Source: Zopfochytrium polystomum
Lineage: Eukaryota; Chytridiomycota; Chytridiomycetes; Chytridiales; Chytridiaceae
NCBI GenBank assembly: GCA_025765615.1
Contig: JAIVFJ010000175.1
Span: 1 to 64,000, forward strand
Direction of reading: 5' to 3'
Length of the DNA: 64,000 nt
This document shows positions 20,036 to 30,400 of this stretch, in pieces. Numbering within the stretch: position 1 is the first letter of the stretch; every line of letters starts with the position of its first letter. The notes beneath the pieces were generated by a model that saw nothing but the letters and a program-made list of their open reading frames with translations, did not search any database and had not been told where the DNA came from. A program made the position numbers and the translations under genes.

Positions 20036-20293
20036 TGATGATTGTATTGGAAACAATAATTCACTTGAGGGATGGGACAGGTCCCCCATCCCCCTTTTAT
20101 ACCTTTTGAGAGTCTTCCTTGTCAAGACTCAAAGAAAGTTCCAGAAAGAGCAATTAGTAATACAATGATACCAATGATACCAATGACAACAAGACAAGTC
20201 AGGAAAGCAAAGAAGGTTCCAGAAGGTTCCACAAGGTTCCATGAAGGAATGTTCTAGAAGGTTCCAGAGGTTTCCAGAGGGTGATTCATAACA
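20036..20293 (+). mobile_element. LTR of family D, copy 1
   Basis: Starts TGATGATTG and ends TTCATAACA (TG...CA), about 258 bases. It contains a TATA-like CTTTTATACC at about 20094, a tandem ATGATACCA run at 20165-20185, and an array of alternating GAA/TTC blocks at 20212-20280. An inverted copy lies at 44266-44483. With only one LTR visible it may be a solo or 3' LTR. Confidence 0.55.
20212..20280 (+). promoter_or_regulatory. Heat-shock-element-like array inside the LTR
   Basis: The run contains GAAGGTTCCAGAAGGTTCC and then further GAA and TTC blocks about every five bases to 20280. Heat-shock factor binds inverted nGAAn pentamers, and three or more in alternation form a canonical site. The first four alternate perfectly and later ones are imperfect. 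The family D copy at 44 kb keeps a shorter version (TTCTGGAACCTTC, about 44279-44291). Use as a promoter site is inference. Confidence 0.45.
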
Positions 20294-21512
20294 ATCTCCT
20301 TAGCCAAACCCAACCTCTTTGGGTCCGGGATGGCTTGGCTCTTTGAGGTAGGTCTGCCATGACGCAAAGTATTTTCAGAAGCATCTCTGGAGCTATCCTG
20401 TAACATGCTCCTCTGGGTTGTTATTGCTATTACCTGCAACATTCTGTTTTGTAGAAACTCCTAGAGATCTGTTTCCACCCCTGTTTCTTTGGGCCTGGCA
20501 GGGCGCCTGCTGGGTTTTGGTCAGAATATCAAATTTATTGCTCATAGACCCAATCCCAACAACCTGAAACCCATTTCTGGAAATCCGTGGACCTGTCCTG
20601 GAATCGCAGAAGCGTCCTTGAACATCGTCCTTCTCTGAGATGGACATTCCAGCTCCTCGTTGAGTTTGGGGACTGGGTCTGATTGAAATGGTCAGTCTCC
20701 TGAAGCCAAATTTAAACAAGTACACTAACCGCGGGCTCGGAGTGCAGGTGGGGGTGGAAAACCCCTTGGAGCTGGACGCAACTGGGAGGTCTGGAGAGCT
20801 CCGACTTCTTGCAGAGGCCAGCGAATTCTTACAACATCTTCAAAACCAAGCATAAATACTCACAGCTTGGAAGCACTGCAAAGTGCTCCAAAACAGCAGG
20901 ATGGGGATCACGCAGTTTCTTAATCTTTTGCACTTAGCTGACATTTGACAATATCAATTGAAAGCAGAAGCAGCATGACCCTGAAATTTTTACCGGAATA
21001 AATGCCCTGCCAATCTTCTACTCTTGGACTAAAATTTCACTGTGAAATATTAAGAATTGTTGAAGTTCTTATGAGTGGGCTTTTCTGGCGGAGAGAAAAT
21101 TTTTTTCATATACATGTTCGTTGTACCGAAAACTTTTGTCCCCCCCCCCCGTAATTGCTTACTCTCTACGCTTGTCCAGGCCCCAGATGAGTTCTGGTGC
21201 TGAGCCATGTTGTGAGGACGACAGGCTGTTGAGCCTGTGACCTCAAATAAAAAAAGTGTATGCCCACTTTTTAACCAGTAATTGTGAGGATTACCACCCC
21301 ATCTCAACCCACGTTTTGCTGGCAAAACGTGACTAGGCTTGGATTCCTACTCTCTTATTATTTATTGGGTTTCCATACAGCCTCTGACTGGCTCCGTATG
21401 TCTGCCTCTGAGCTCTACTATTATTATTTATTATTATTATTTATTATTATTATTTATTATTGGCGATGTTGCAGACAGAAAGACTCAGTCTTGATTCTAA
21501 TTGCTGATACAA
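20294..21512. other. Non-coding region with a hairpin cluster and ATT repeats
   Basis: No gene supported. Inverted repeats cluster at 21247-21271 (AAAAAGTG ... CACTTTTT), at about 21281-21298 (GTAAT ... ATTAC) and at 21310-21331 (CACGTTTTGC, two-base loop, GCAAAACGTG). The last is followed at once by ACTAG. A C-run lies at about 21140-21150, and an ATT/TTA microsatellite at 21418-21460 directly precedes the family B repeat. Confidence 0.5.
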
Positions 21513-23130
21513 GGCTCCCTTGCTCAGTGGTTAGAGCGCTCCCTTCATGCTAGTTGACAGACTGAGCTGAAATGCAAAGTCCTACTATGCCTGGCCAATG
21601 GCCCCTCACTTTTGGAAATGACTTAGGACTGAAACACTTCTGTGGGAGAAGTGCTAAGCCCAGATGGACAGAGTTAACAAGATGATGGCAGAGCTAACAA
21701 GCTCTACCACCTGCTACCATGATGTATTACCTCATAAAAGGGTATGAGATCACAGGGTTTTTCTTTATCTTTTCATTGGTGATTTTTACTTATTTTACCA
21801 ATTAGTAATTTATCCTGTTTTTCCTGTTTTTCCTGTTTTCTCTTTTATTTCTTCCTTGTTGTCTCTGTGTCTTTTCTTTCTTGTGTGGCTGAGAGTGACT
21901 GACTTCTTATCTGCACCAATCATTTCTTGCCAGCCCTCTCCACTCTGTTTGCCAAGAAATGCCCCATGATTCTCTGGGCTGTCTTCCTGGTTTGGCTGGC
22001 TCAGCCCATTTCTTGGTGACTCACTCCTCTCATTCTTTTCTTTACTATTTTATTTAATTGTTTTGCTGTTTTGTATGTGTTTTCCCTCCTTTTCCCCTCC
22101 TTTTTCCCTCCCCAACCCTTTCCTATTTAAGCAGCTGCCCCCCCATCGTGTTGAGTGTGAGAACCTGTGCCTGAAGTTGCCTTGCCTGCCCTTTTCTTCC
22201 TGACTGTATGTAGAGCTGGGGGTGGCAGTCCCCTGGTGTGTGACAGGAGGTTGAAGTCCTCTTGGCCATGATGGCAGTGTGCTGGGTTCAAGCCCCAGTG
22301 CACCTCACCAATTCTGCATGCTGTTTAGGTTGGACTGGGTAGGAGCCACTTGGTGATGGAAGGATGGAGGGTAAATCTGTGGTGGTGCCTCTAGGTTCCT
22401 GTCAATACATCTAGTCAAATCCAGGTCTCTCAAGGGGATATGAATGAGCTGTCTGGTCAGGTACTGCTGCAGGAATGGTCTCTCAGGTATGCCCCCTCCT
22501 CCCTGGTTGTTGGCTCCTGTGGCCTCTGGTGGGCCTGGTCTTCACTGGGTTCAGACCCTCTTTCTCTCAGATTAATGCCTGTGATGTCATGGTGCCACAT
22601 TTGGGTGAGGGAGTGGGTGTTAACCTTCCTTGCTTCTAAGATAGGGAATTCCTCTGGCTTGGTGAAGCAGATGTCTGTGTCCTAGTAGGATGAAGTAAGA
22701 AGAGTCCCACTGTCTCCCACCCCTTTGTGCCCCCTCCTTGGATTGAGTTGGAACTTCTCCTTGGAGTGAGACAAGTTGTGTCTGGTTCTGTTAAGTGGAA
22801 AACAGTTCTGATTTGGTTCAACAGGCACCTCTGCACAGTAACTGTTCCTTGTGTTGGCCCTCTGTGTCCAACCCCCTTCAACTTTGGGCTCGTCTTTGAC
22901 AGAGAGGGAGCCTGAGTGTGAGAGTCTTCTCTTTGTGTGTAATAAGAGAGTTTCTTTGTGTTTCTTGGGCTTCTTAAGACTCCAAATACATTGTCCTGTC
23001 TAGTGACCCCTAGACATCTCCTTTTTGCCCTTTTTCACTTTTCAGGATTGTTATTTAGGTCATTGCTCTATTTGCCACCCATAGCCCAGGGTGAGGATTT
23101 AGAGAGCACAGTCTCACAATGTGGGTGCCT
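21513..23130 (+). repeat. Long dispersed repeat with tRNA-like head, family B copy 2
   Basis: Begins with GCTCCCTTGCTCAGTGGTTA and AGAGCGCTCCC, a better-preserved A-box region than in the copy at 11529. It matches that copy in blocks to the shared end GAGAGCACAGTCTCACA (about 23101-23117). It is about 240 bases shorter because of internal deletions. No open frame of interest. Confidence 0.6.
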
Positions 23131-23279
23131 GACAGCCTCGCATAGTCAAAGGAATTCTGTGTACTCTGAAAGACTACCCAGTTCCCACACTACTTTTGAT
23201 TAATCCACTGCTGGTTGTAAATGGTCTGTCTCTGAGTGAGTAGGTGGAAGGGTGATGTGTTTGCGTGTTGATAGGTGGA

Positions 23280-23411
23280 GAGATTGGAGAGGAAGAAGAA
23301 GCGAGGAAAGAAAAAAGAAAAAATACACGGTCAGTTATGAATAATCGATACGTAAATTAACGTAATGATGATGTGCCTGCTATTACAGGTGCTAGGAGAG
23401 CGCAAGAGCCT

Positions 23412-23461
<50 letters not shown>

Positions 23462-23701
23462 AGTCTCTCTCCTTAAATATCTGTTTGGCAGAGGAGGAGG
23501 GAACTGTTGACACTGGGTTTCTGTTCCACTATGCATTCAGAGTAGTGGTCAACAGCGCAAGGCGCCTGCAAGCTGGCACCAAGGACCGGACAGGGATGGC
23601 TCACTCCCCATGTGCATAGTGTAGCACAACAACTGACAGCCACAACAGGCTCAGGTACCTGTTGTTCCCCTCGCTATTAACCAGTCCGGTTCCATCCAAC
23701 A
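23280..23701 (+). mobile_element. Family C LTR, copy 2, with a 48-base G run
   Basis: A purine tract (about 23281-23325) precedes a diverged LTR start (CAGTTATGAATAAT, 23332). Matches to the family C copies resume after the G run and run to CCATCCAACA at 23701. The uninterrupted G run at 23413-23460 lies within the LTR and is absent from the other two copies. Confidence 0.55.
23413..23460. repeat. Homopolymer run of 48 G
   Basis: Direct count. It may form quadruplex DNA, or the length may be a base-calling artefact. Confidence 0.9.
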
Positions 23702-24518
23702 ATTACACCATAGCAGTTTTCCGATTGCTTCATTTTCCCTTAGTTTTTTTTTTTTTTTGGGTTACTGTTTAACGTTTGATTTATACATTGATAGGTTGCT
23801 TCTCTCTTGGTTCATTTCCGGCGAGCTTGAGCCTTTACATTATTTTTTCCCTTAAAAAAAATCCCCACAGGCCCAAATGCAAATTGATGAAGGACTATTA
23901 ATATCTTCATCAACTGTTATTTTTTCTCTACCAGTTCGAAGTGTTTTTTGAGCGCGCGAAAAAGCCATTTGATATGAGTTTGTATTTGCAACGATGAGGC
24001 CCTCTTGTTTTTTGGATTTTTTTTTCTACCTTTTTTTTGTTTGGATCTCTTTTGTCATAAACAGAGTGAGGTTTGCAGGCGTAGAAAGAAGGACGGAGAG
24101 AGAGAAAGAGAGAGAGAGCTGAGAGAGAGAGAGAGAGAGAGAACGATAAATCGAAAATGTGGAAAAGGAGCAAGGGAGTGGGGTGGTAGTCGGGAAACGC
24201 AAGAAAGTCGAGACGAAGGGAGGCGAGCAAAGATAGATCCTGTACATACATTCGGTGTTTGACCCTTAGGCGAGGATATGGGCGGGGGGGAGGGGCAAAG
24301 AAATAGACACGGCGCACTCACTCATTCACTCACACATACACACACACACAGGACCAGCAATGATGTCATCAATAACATTCACCAGAGACAGAGACAGAGA
24401 CAGAGAGAGAGACGGTTGAAAAAGACGACCACACTTGTGGTAGACTTGCAGAGCGAAAACGCGCGCGGGGACCAGCCCCCATGCGCCTTTCCCCCAGTAC
24501 CCCCGCCACCGTCCTTCC
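23702..24518. other. Intergenic region downstream of the His/Gln-rich gene
   Basis: Contains a GA-rich microsatellite at 24093-24145, a CA run near 24330-24350 and a GACAGA run at 24385-24412. Reading frames in this stretch follow the repeats. The 3' side of the next gene probably ends here. Confidence 0.5.
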
Positions 24519-26224
24519 TCATTCGAAGCCAGTCCTTGCGGCCGCCACCGCCACCGCCTTGCTCTTCTCGCCGCCTCCGCCGCCGCCGCCGCCAAGGAAC
24601 CCCGCTGTCGCCGCCGAGGCCCGCCGGCTTGCCCCCGTCGGCAGCTTCGCGGCCGGAATGAACGTAATCACGGGCGCCGCCGTCTGCGGCTGCGGCTGGT
24701 GCTGCGCCGCCACTCCTCCTCCTGCCCCTAAAGCCTGCAGCGGAAGCGGGTAGTGCGCCCACCCGGACACCGTCGACCCGCCCCCGCCCATTCCCGATGC
24801 GGCGCCCGCCGACGACGCCGGCCGCGCCCCGCTCAGCGACGCGCTGCGCTGATGCTGCTGCGACGCCGTCGACGACGACCGGTGCGTCGTGCTGCGCCGC
24901 CGGAGCAGCGATGTGCGCGGCGGCGGTGGCGCCTCGGCGGGAGCTGGGGGCGGCGGAGGCGGAAGCGATGTGGGTCCCGCCGCCCGGTTGTTGTGGCTGT
25001 GTAGTGTGAGGTGGGAACCGGATGACGATGCCCCTTCCGTGCTGCCGGCCCCGACCGTCGTCGGGTAGTGGTACTGTTGCTGCGGATGGTGGCGCTGCTG
25101 CTGCTGTTGCTTGTCGATCGCCGCCGCCGCCGCGGGCACTGGCGAAGGGAGAGCGCCGGCTCTGTTCGCCAGCGCGGTAGACATGGACAGAGTGTGTGTG
25201 GCGACGTTCTGTGGTTGCAACGGTGAGGGGCACCCGCGGGTGGGGAAGGCGGGCATGGATCCTCCGTACCCGGCGCCACTGTGTGGGTGGGCGCCGAACA
25301 GCGACGCAACGGCTAGCGTGCGGTGCGGCCGGTCTTCCAGAGAGCTGCGCGAGGCTTGCTGCTGCTGCTGCTGCTGTTGGTGTTGGTGGTGGTGGTGGTG
25401 GTGGTGGTGGTGGTGGTGGTGGTTGAGGTGGATTGGGCTGCTGGCGGATCGCTGGATGGCGACTCCCGGAGGCGCGGTCGCCGACCCCACACCGTGCTGC
25501 TGCTGCTGCTTGGCGCTGCGGTGCGGGGAGCTGACTGTGGTGGTGGTTGAAGCAGCGTTCGCGGGTCCATTAAAGACCTGCAGCGCGCTAAAGGCGGGGC
25601 CGGGTTGCGGCCGAAAGCGGCGGCGACGGCTGGGCCCACGGGTTTGCGAGGGGGGCGCCGGAAGACGTGGTGATCCTTCCGGGCGTGACCGGTGTGGACG
25701 GGCCTGAGTGCGTTGACGACGTGGACAGCCGAGGCGGAGACGACGACGACGATGATGAGGCGGTTGACGATGACAGAGACGGCGTCGGCGCCTTGAGGCC
25801 GCCTCCGCCGCTGCCGCCTGAGTTTCCGGTCCACACAAGAACGGCGTTGGTGTCGAGCGCCGCAAGCGTTGCCTTTTTCGAGGCGCGGCGCGAGGTGGAG
25901 GAGTCTGCATGTCTGGCGGCGGTGGCAGATTGCTTGTTGGTGGGAACGAGCGGGTCGTGGTGGGACGCAGGGCTGTTGGCGGGATGGCCGAAGACGCTCT
26001 GGTGGTTCTGCTGCAGCTGCTGATGAGTGGCGTTTGGGTTGGTGTGGTGGTTGAGCTTCTGGGGTCCGCTGCCGCCGCTGCCGCCGCCTCCGCCTCCGAT
26101 TCCGCTGCCTCTGGTGGAGGTGGCGCTGCTTACCCCGCTGATTAACCCCTTGGCTTTCCCCCGCTGCGGCTGCTGCTGTTGCCGTTGTCCTTGGCGGCGC
26201 GGCGATTTTAGCGCCTTATGAGGA
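24519..26224 (-). CDS. His/Gln/Ser-rich low-complexity protein, 5' end unresolved
   Basis: No family recognised. Two exons join with matching phase: from about 26224 to 25640, then a 52-base intron (GTGGGC...TTTAG, 25639-25588), then 25587-24519 with TGA at 24519. The first exon reads Q-Q-Q-Q-P, then P-Q-K-L-N-H-H-T-N-P, then S-K-K-A-T-L-A-A-L-D-T-N-A-V-L-V-W. The second has a run of about 14 His followed by Gln (about 25380-25430), several poly-Pro and poly-Gly runs, and ends R-T-G-F-E. No ATG lies in frame in the first exon, so a further 5' exon must be spliced on. The repeats suggest a disordered scaffold or regulator, but that is only a guess. Confidence 0.5.
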
Positions 26225-26584
26225 AAGCGTTGAGTTCATGAGTGGAGTGGTGCGACGATAGTAGACAGGGCAGGGTCGACGCCTGATTGGAGGTAGAAAG
26301 GAAGGGAGAAGGAGAGGGAAAGCGGGGGAGAGGGAGAGGGGGAGGGGAGGGGGAGTGGGAGTGGGAGTAAAGGGGTCGATGTGGACTTTAATGAGTGGGT
26401 GAGTGGGTTGTGAGAGAGAGAAGAAGAGAGAGAGAGAGAGAGAGGGTGAGTGAGTGAGTGCGTGCGGACCTACTCTCTATTCAACTGGTCAATTGTGCTT
26501 TTGAGGATCGCCAGAGAGAGACTGACGAGAAAGAGACTGAGAGAGATAGAGAGAGAGGAGAGAGAGAGAGAGAGAGAGAGAGAT

Positions 26585-26635
<51 letters not shown>

Positions 26636-27437
26636 AGACTGATGGGATTTCCTCGTCGCCTGTGTAAATAAATAAATACTAATTTGAAGAAAATGCACGC
26701 GAACGAACGACGGCACTGACCAGCTTGTTTGGGTGACAAATAAATCCATCACGCGCTTCCAAATAAAGGCAAAATGAGAACAGTCCAACGCTCTCGGCGG
26801 CGGCGGAAGACAAAGAAATTTTTTGAGTGAAAATTGTTTTCCCGTGGTCATTCGGACGGCCGGACTGGGAGAACCAACCATGAGCAACTGAGTGGTAGAC
26901 AGACAGACAGACAGACCTGCAGACATACATTCAGACAGACAGACAGACAGACAGACGTATAGGTTACTACTGTAGCTCAGACCGACAGGCAGACAGACAG
27001 ATGCCTAGCCAGTGATAAAATTTACCTGAGATAAGCCGTGTCGGGAGTTCCGAATGGCGCCATCACGCAAATAATCCCAGATTGGAGCTTGTTTGATTCA
27101 GGAAATTCTGAACTTTTCCCCGAAACGGTTATTTTCCTCCCGACTTTGAACCAATGGTTGTTTCGCTCGAGAATCGCATGAAATTTAAATTCTCAGAAAA
27201 GCGATTTTTTATTACTGAAACATTGTAAAGATTTGCACCAGAATTTGAATATTCGCTACATGGGCATGTGAGTTATTTAAATAATGCACATCATTCGTGT
27301 CAATCTCATCACACACTTGTGTGTGTCCTGCCCCAAGGTTCCTTACTCTATCCCAATCTGGCTTGGATTGGCCCCCACCATGGATGGGAAGGGAACTCGG
27401 AACAAGTGCCGGGCTCAGCCATTCATCGTCGTCATCT
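26225..27437. other. Intergenic region with GA and GACA microsatellites
   Basis: GA-rich tracts at 26410-26450 and 26540-26640, a GACA run at 26896-26956, and purine-rich GGGAG repeats at 26310-26365. It should hold the promoter and missing first exon of the His/Gln-rich gene (minus strand) and the 3' end of the cyclase. Nothing else seen. Confidence 0.5.
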
Positions 27438-30400
27438 TCATCCAAGCGTGTCGTCGCTGGCCTGCCCTCTGCTTGGAAAAAACAGTTTGCACAACACAAA
27501 AGTCTCCCACGTGTCCGCGGGAAAGTCCGCTAGCTCCTTCGTCAGCGCCGCCGCCTGGGCCCTCGCGGCATTTTCGGCAGCTGCTACAGCCGCATTCCTT
27601 CCCGCCGGCGCCACGCGGCGCAGCCCACGGCCCGCCGCCGCCGCCGCCGTCGCCGTCGCCGCCACCGCTGCAGCCTGTGCACTCGCCGTCACCCGCAGCA
27701 GGCGAGCGCGCAGCATGAGCAAAAAATACCGCGGAAACACGTCCGTCCCCGGCACCCCGAGCCGGCCCCACGCGCGCGCGAGCGCGTCCACCCGCCCGTC
27801 GACAAACAGCCGCCCAAGGCACGCAAACAACTGCAGCGTGTACCGTGTCTGCGGCGTCCGCACCGCCCGCCGCGCCGACCGCACCAGCGCCACGTGCGCC
27901 GTCCGTACTCGCGTCTTGACGCGGTCCCTGTGCGAGGCGTCCCACGCGCTCGTCGTTGGCGGCTTGGGCGGCGGCGTGTCGAGAAAGAGGATGAGGTTGA
28001 GCATGCTGCAGGCGGAAAAGATCTTTGTGTACATTGTGAAGGTGCTCTTTTTTTCAAATATCGTCGTCAAAATCGTATCGTGGCAAGGAGAGATGAACAA
28101 GCCAGGAAATATTAGTGTGGATGACAAGTGCCGCAGCGGTTTGTCCCCCCGCCCCCTTCTTACTATGAAAGCGGGCAATCGCTTCGTTATCGCCACAAGC
28201 TCGTCGACGCGAGTCTCAAAGTCGATAATTAGGCGCTCTCGTATCTCGTGGCTGCAAGACTGCTCGAGCGCGATGCATATTGTTCTCAGGGCTTTCGAGA
28301 GGACAGCGATCCCCCCCAACGGATTCACGACGGCGAGATCTGGCGACTGGGCGGGAGAAGAGAGGAGTCAAAAAATAGGCTCGTTCGCTCGCGGAATCAA
28401 GAGCCCCAATGCGCACTGTGGATAGGGGGAAAAAAGCAAACCTTTTGGTGGAAGTCGTCTCCAAAATGTAATCCGAGTATTCGAAAATAATTTCTTGGGC
28501 TTCTTCAATGTTGCACTGGATTGCAAGATCTGCCGCGCGGCACATTTCGGCACTAAACAGCTTCCTTCGTGTGGCGGACGTTTGCTTGAACATTTGGACA
28601 TGCTGCTCGATCGATACTGTCCGCCCATCTGGTGTGCGGTGGGCCGAGACTCCATTTCTAAAATGTGTTTGTTTTAATGATTCTCTCCTTAAGCCGCATT
28701 TTCGGTTTTCTGCGGCGTCGCTGCTTACATTGTCATGAATGTGTGCCACGATACCAGCGGCGTCAGGATGGATTCGTCCAATTCAAGACCAGCTTCCTTG
28801 GCCAAGTCCACCGACTCTCGCATTTTCATCACCGTCGCCATATCGACTGGGTGCCCGTAAAACATGCTCTGCACGACTTCCAATACTTGCCAATAGGCTT
28901 TGCACCGGAGTTCCCACGCGTACTCCGCGTTGTCGGGTATGACGTCGGCCATTTTTTGAAAGATTTGCGCTTTCTTGACAATCTTTTCGGCGAGCATCAG
29001 CGTCGCGACGCGGCAGAGCCCGAGCTTTATCCGCCATCGCCAATCCAACGCTTCTTCTTCGGTGTCCCCGCCAGCGTGGCTCATGAGAATGCTCGACATT
29101 TGAAACACGATGTGGTTCATCCCCGGCATTCTTCCCTCGTAAAAGATATCGGCCATAAGATCCACGATCTGGACAAGCTCCTTGAGGCGCCTTTGCCCTT
29201 CACCGGGACCGAACCCGTCGCCGACAAGGCAGTCTAGCGTTATCATACTGCTTGAATCACGGTTGCGTATTCTATTCGGATTTTGCCATTGGTTCCGACG
29301 ACTGCGCGAACGGGGCAGCCTGACCGGAAAGACTACCGGAAAGTTTCTTGCGAGGTAATCGAAGCCTATAGAACGCGCGTCCACCGATTTTCCTTTTATA
29401 AGCCTTTGTGTAAAACGGCGGTGGTAAAGAAATGAGCGAAGGAAGGCCAGTTTGTCTGTTGTTGATAGATACACCGGATGACCCATTCGCCGGAGGAAGG
29501 CAAAGGCGACTGAGCAAGCACCACTGGCGTCCCTAGATGAGAGAATTATCGATTCAGAGACATCGTAGCTGTAATGTAAGCGACACATACCCAAGCTGAA
29601 AATGCATGTTGACCAGCAGCCGGCAGCTTTTTATCTGATCTGAAAGTGAAAGTGATTCGAAAAAGTTGGGGTCGAGCGAAAGAAGAAGGTCCCTATAGTA
29701 AAGTGTCTCGGCCTCCTTGCGATACTCTGCCGATGTCACAAAGCCTCGATAGAGAAAATGCCTCTTGAGTTCGAGATGTCCAGAAACTTTGACGAGGTGG
29801 GCGACAATTGCTGGTAAAAGCTTGCTGTCGTCATCGGGCTCAAGTTCTAGTCTCTTGTGATAAAAGTGAACGATGGCTAAATGAATCGCTTCCTTCTTGT
29901 TTGGTAGCAGACTTGCAAGAACGCCGTGTTGAATCATGCAGTGGCTAAATGAATATGATTGGTTTGATTCATCTTTCTGGCGGATCAGGAAGCCGAATCG
30001 ATCGGAGCGAGCGATCAGCTCTTCAAGCGATTCGACGTTGCATTCGGATTCGGAAATGTCGCCCATCAGTTCCAGAACTCCCATGAGATCCTCCAGAAGA
30101 AAGTATTGGCCCATGACGGATGCTACAGAAAGAATGTGTCGGAACTTTTGACTGAGTGTATCCAATCTATTCCAAAGTCAAAGAGTGTCAATATTTCCTT
30201 TCTTTACGGGAACGAACTGGAAATGGGCACTCAACTGAGCAGCAATGGCGCCGCCGGCCGTCATTGGAATCCACGAGAAGCTATCCGACCTCGGTCTGGA
30301 TACGGCTGATTTAACCTTCAGACTGTTTGCGAGCATCTTGACTGCGACCGGAACACCGTTCGATCGCGCCATCACCTGCTTGAGGACTTTGTCGCCGACG

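Noticed and set aside
24379..25233. Second minus-strand frame overlapping the His/Gln gene
   Set aside because: The frame with His and Gln runs and a phase-matched intron is better supported; this one is an alternate frame of the same repeats.
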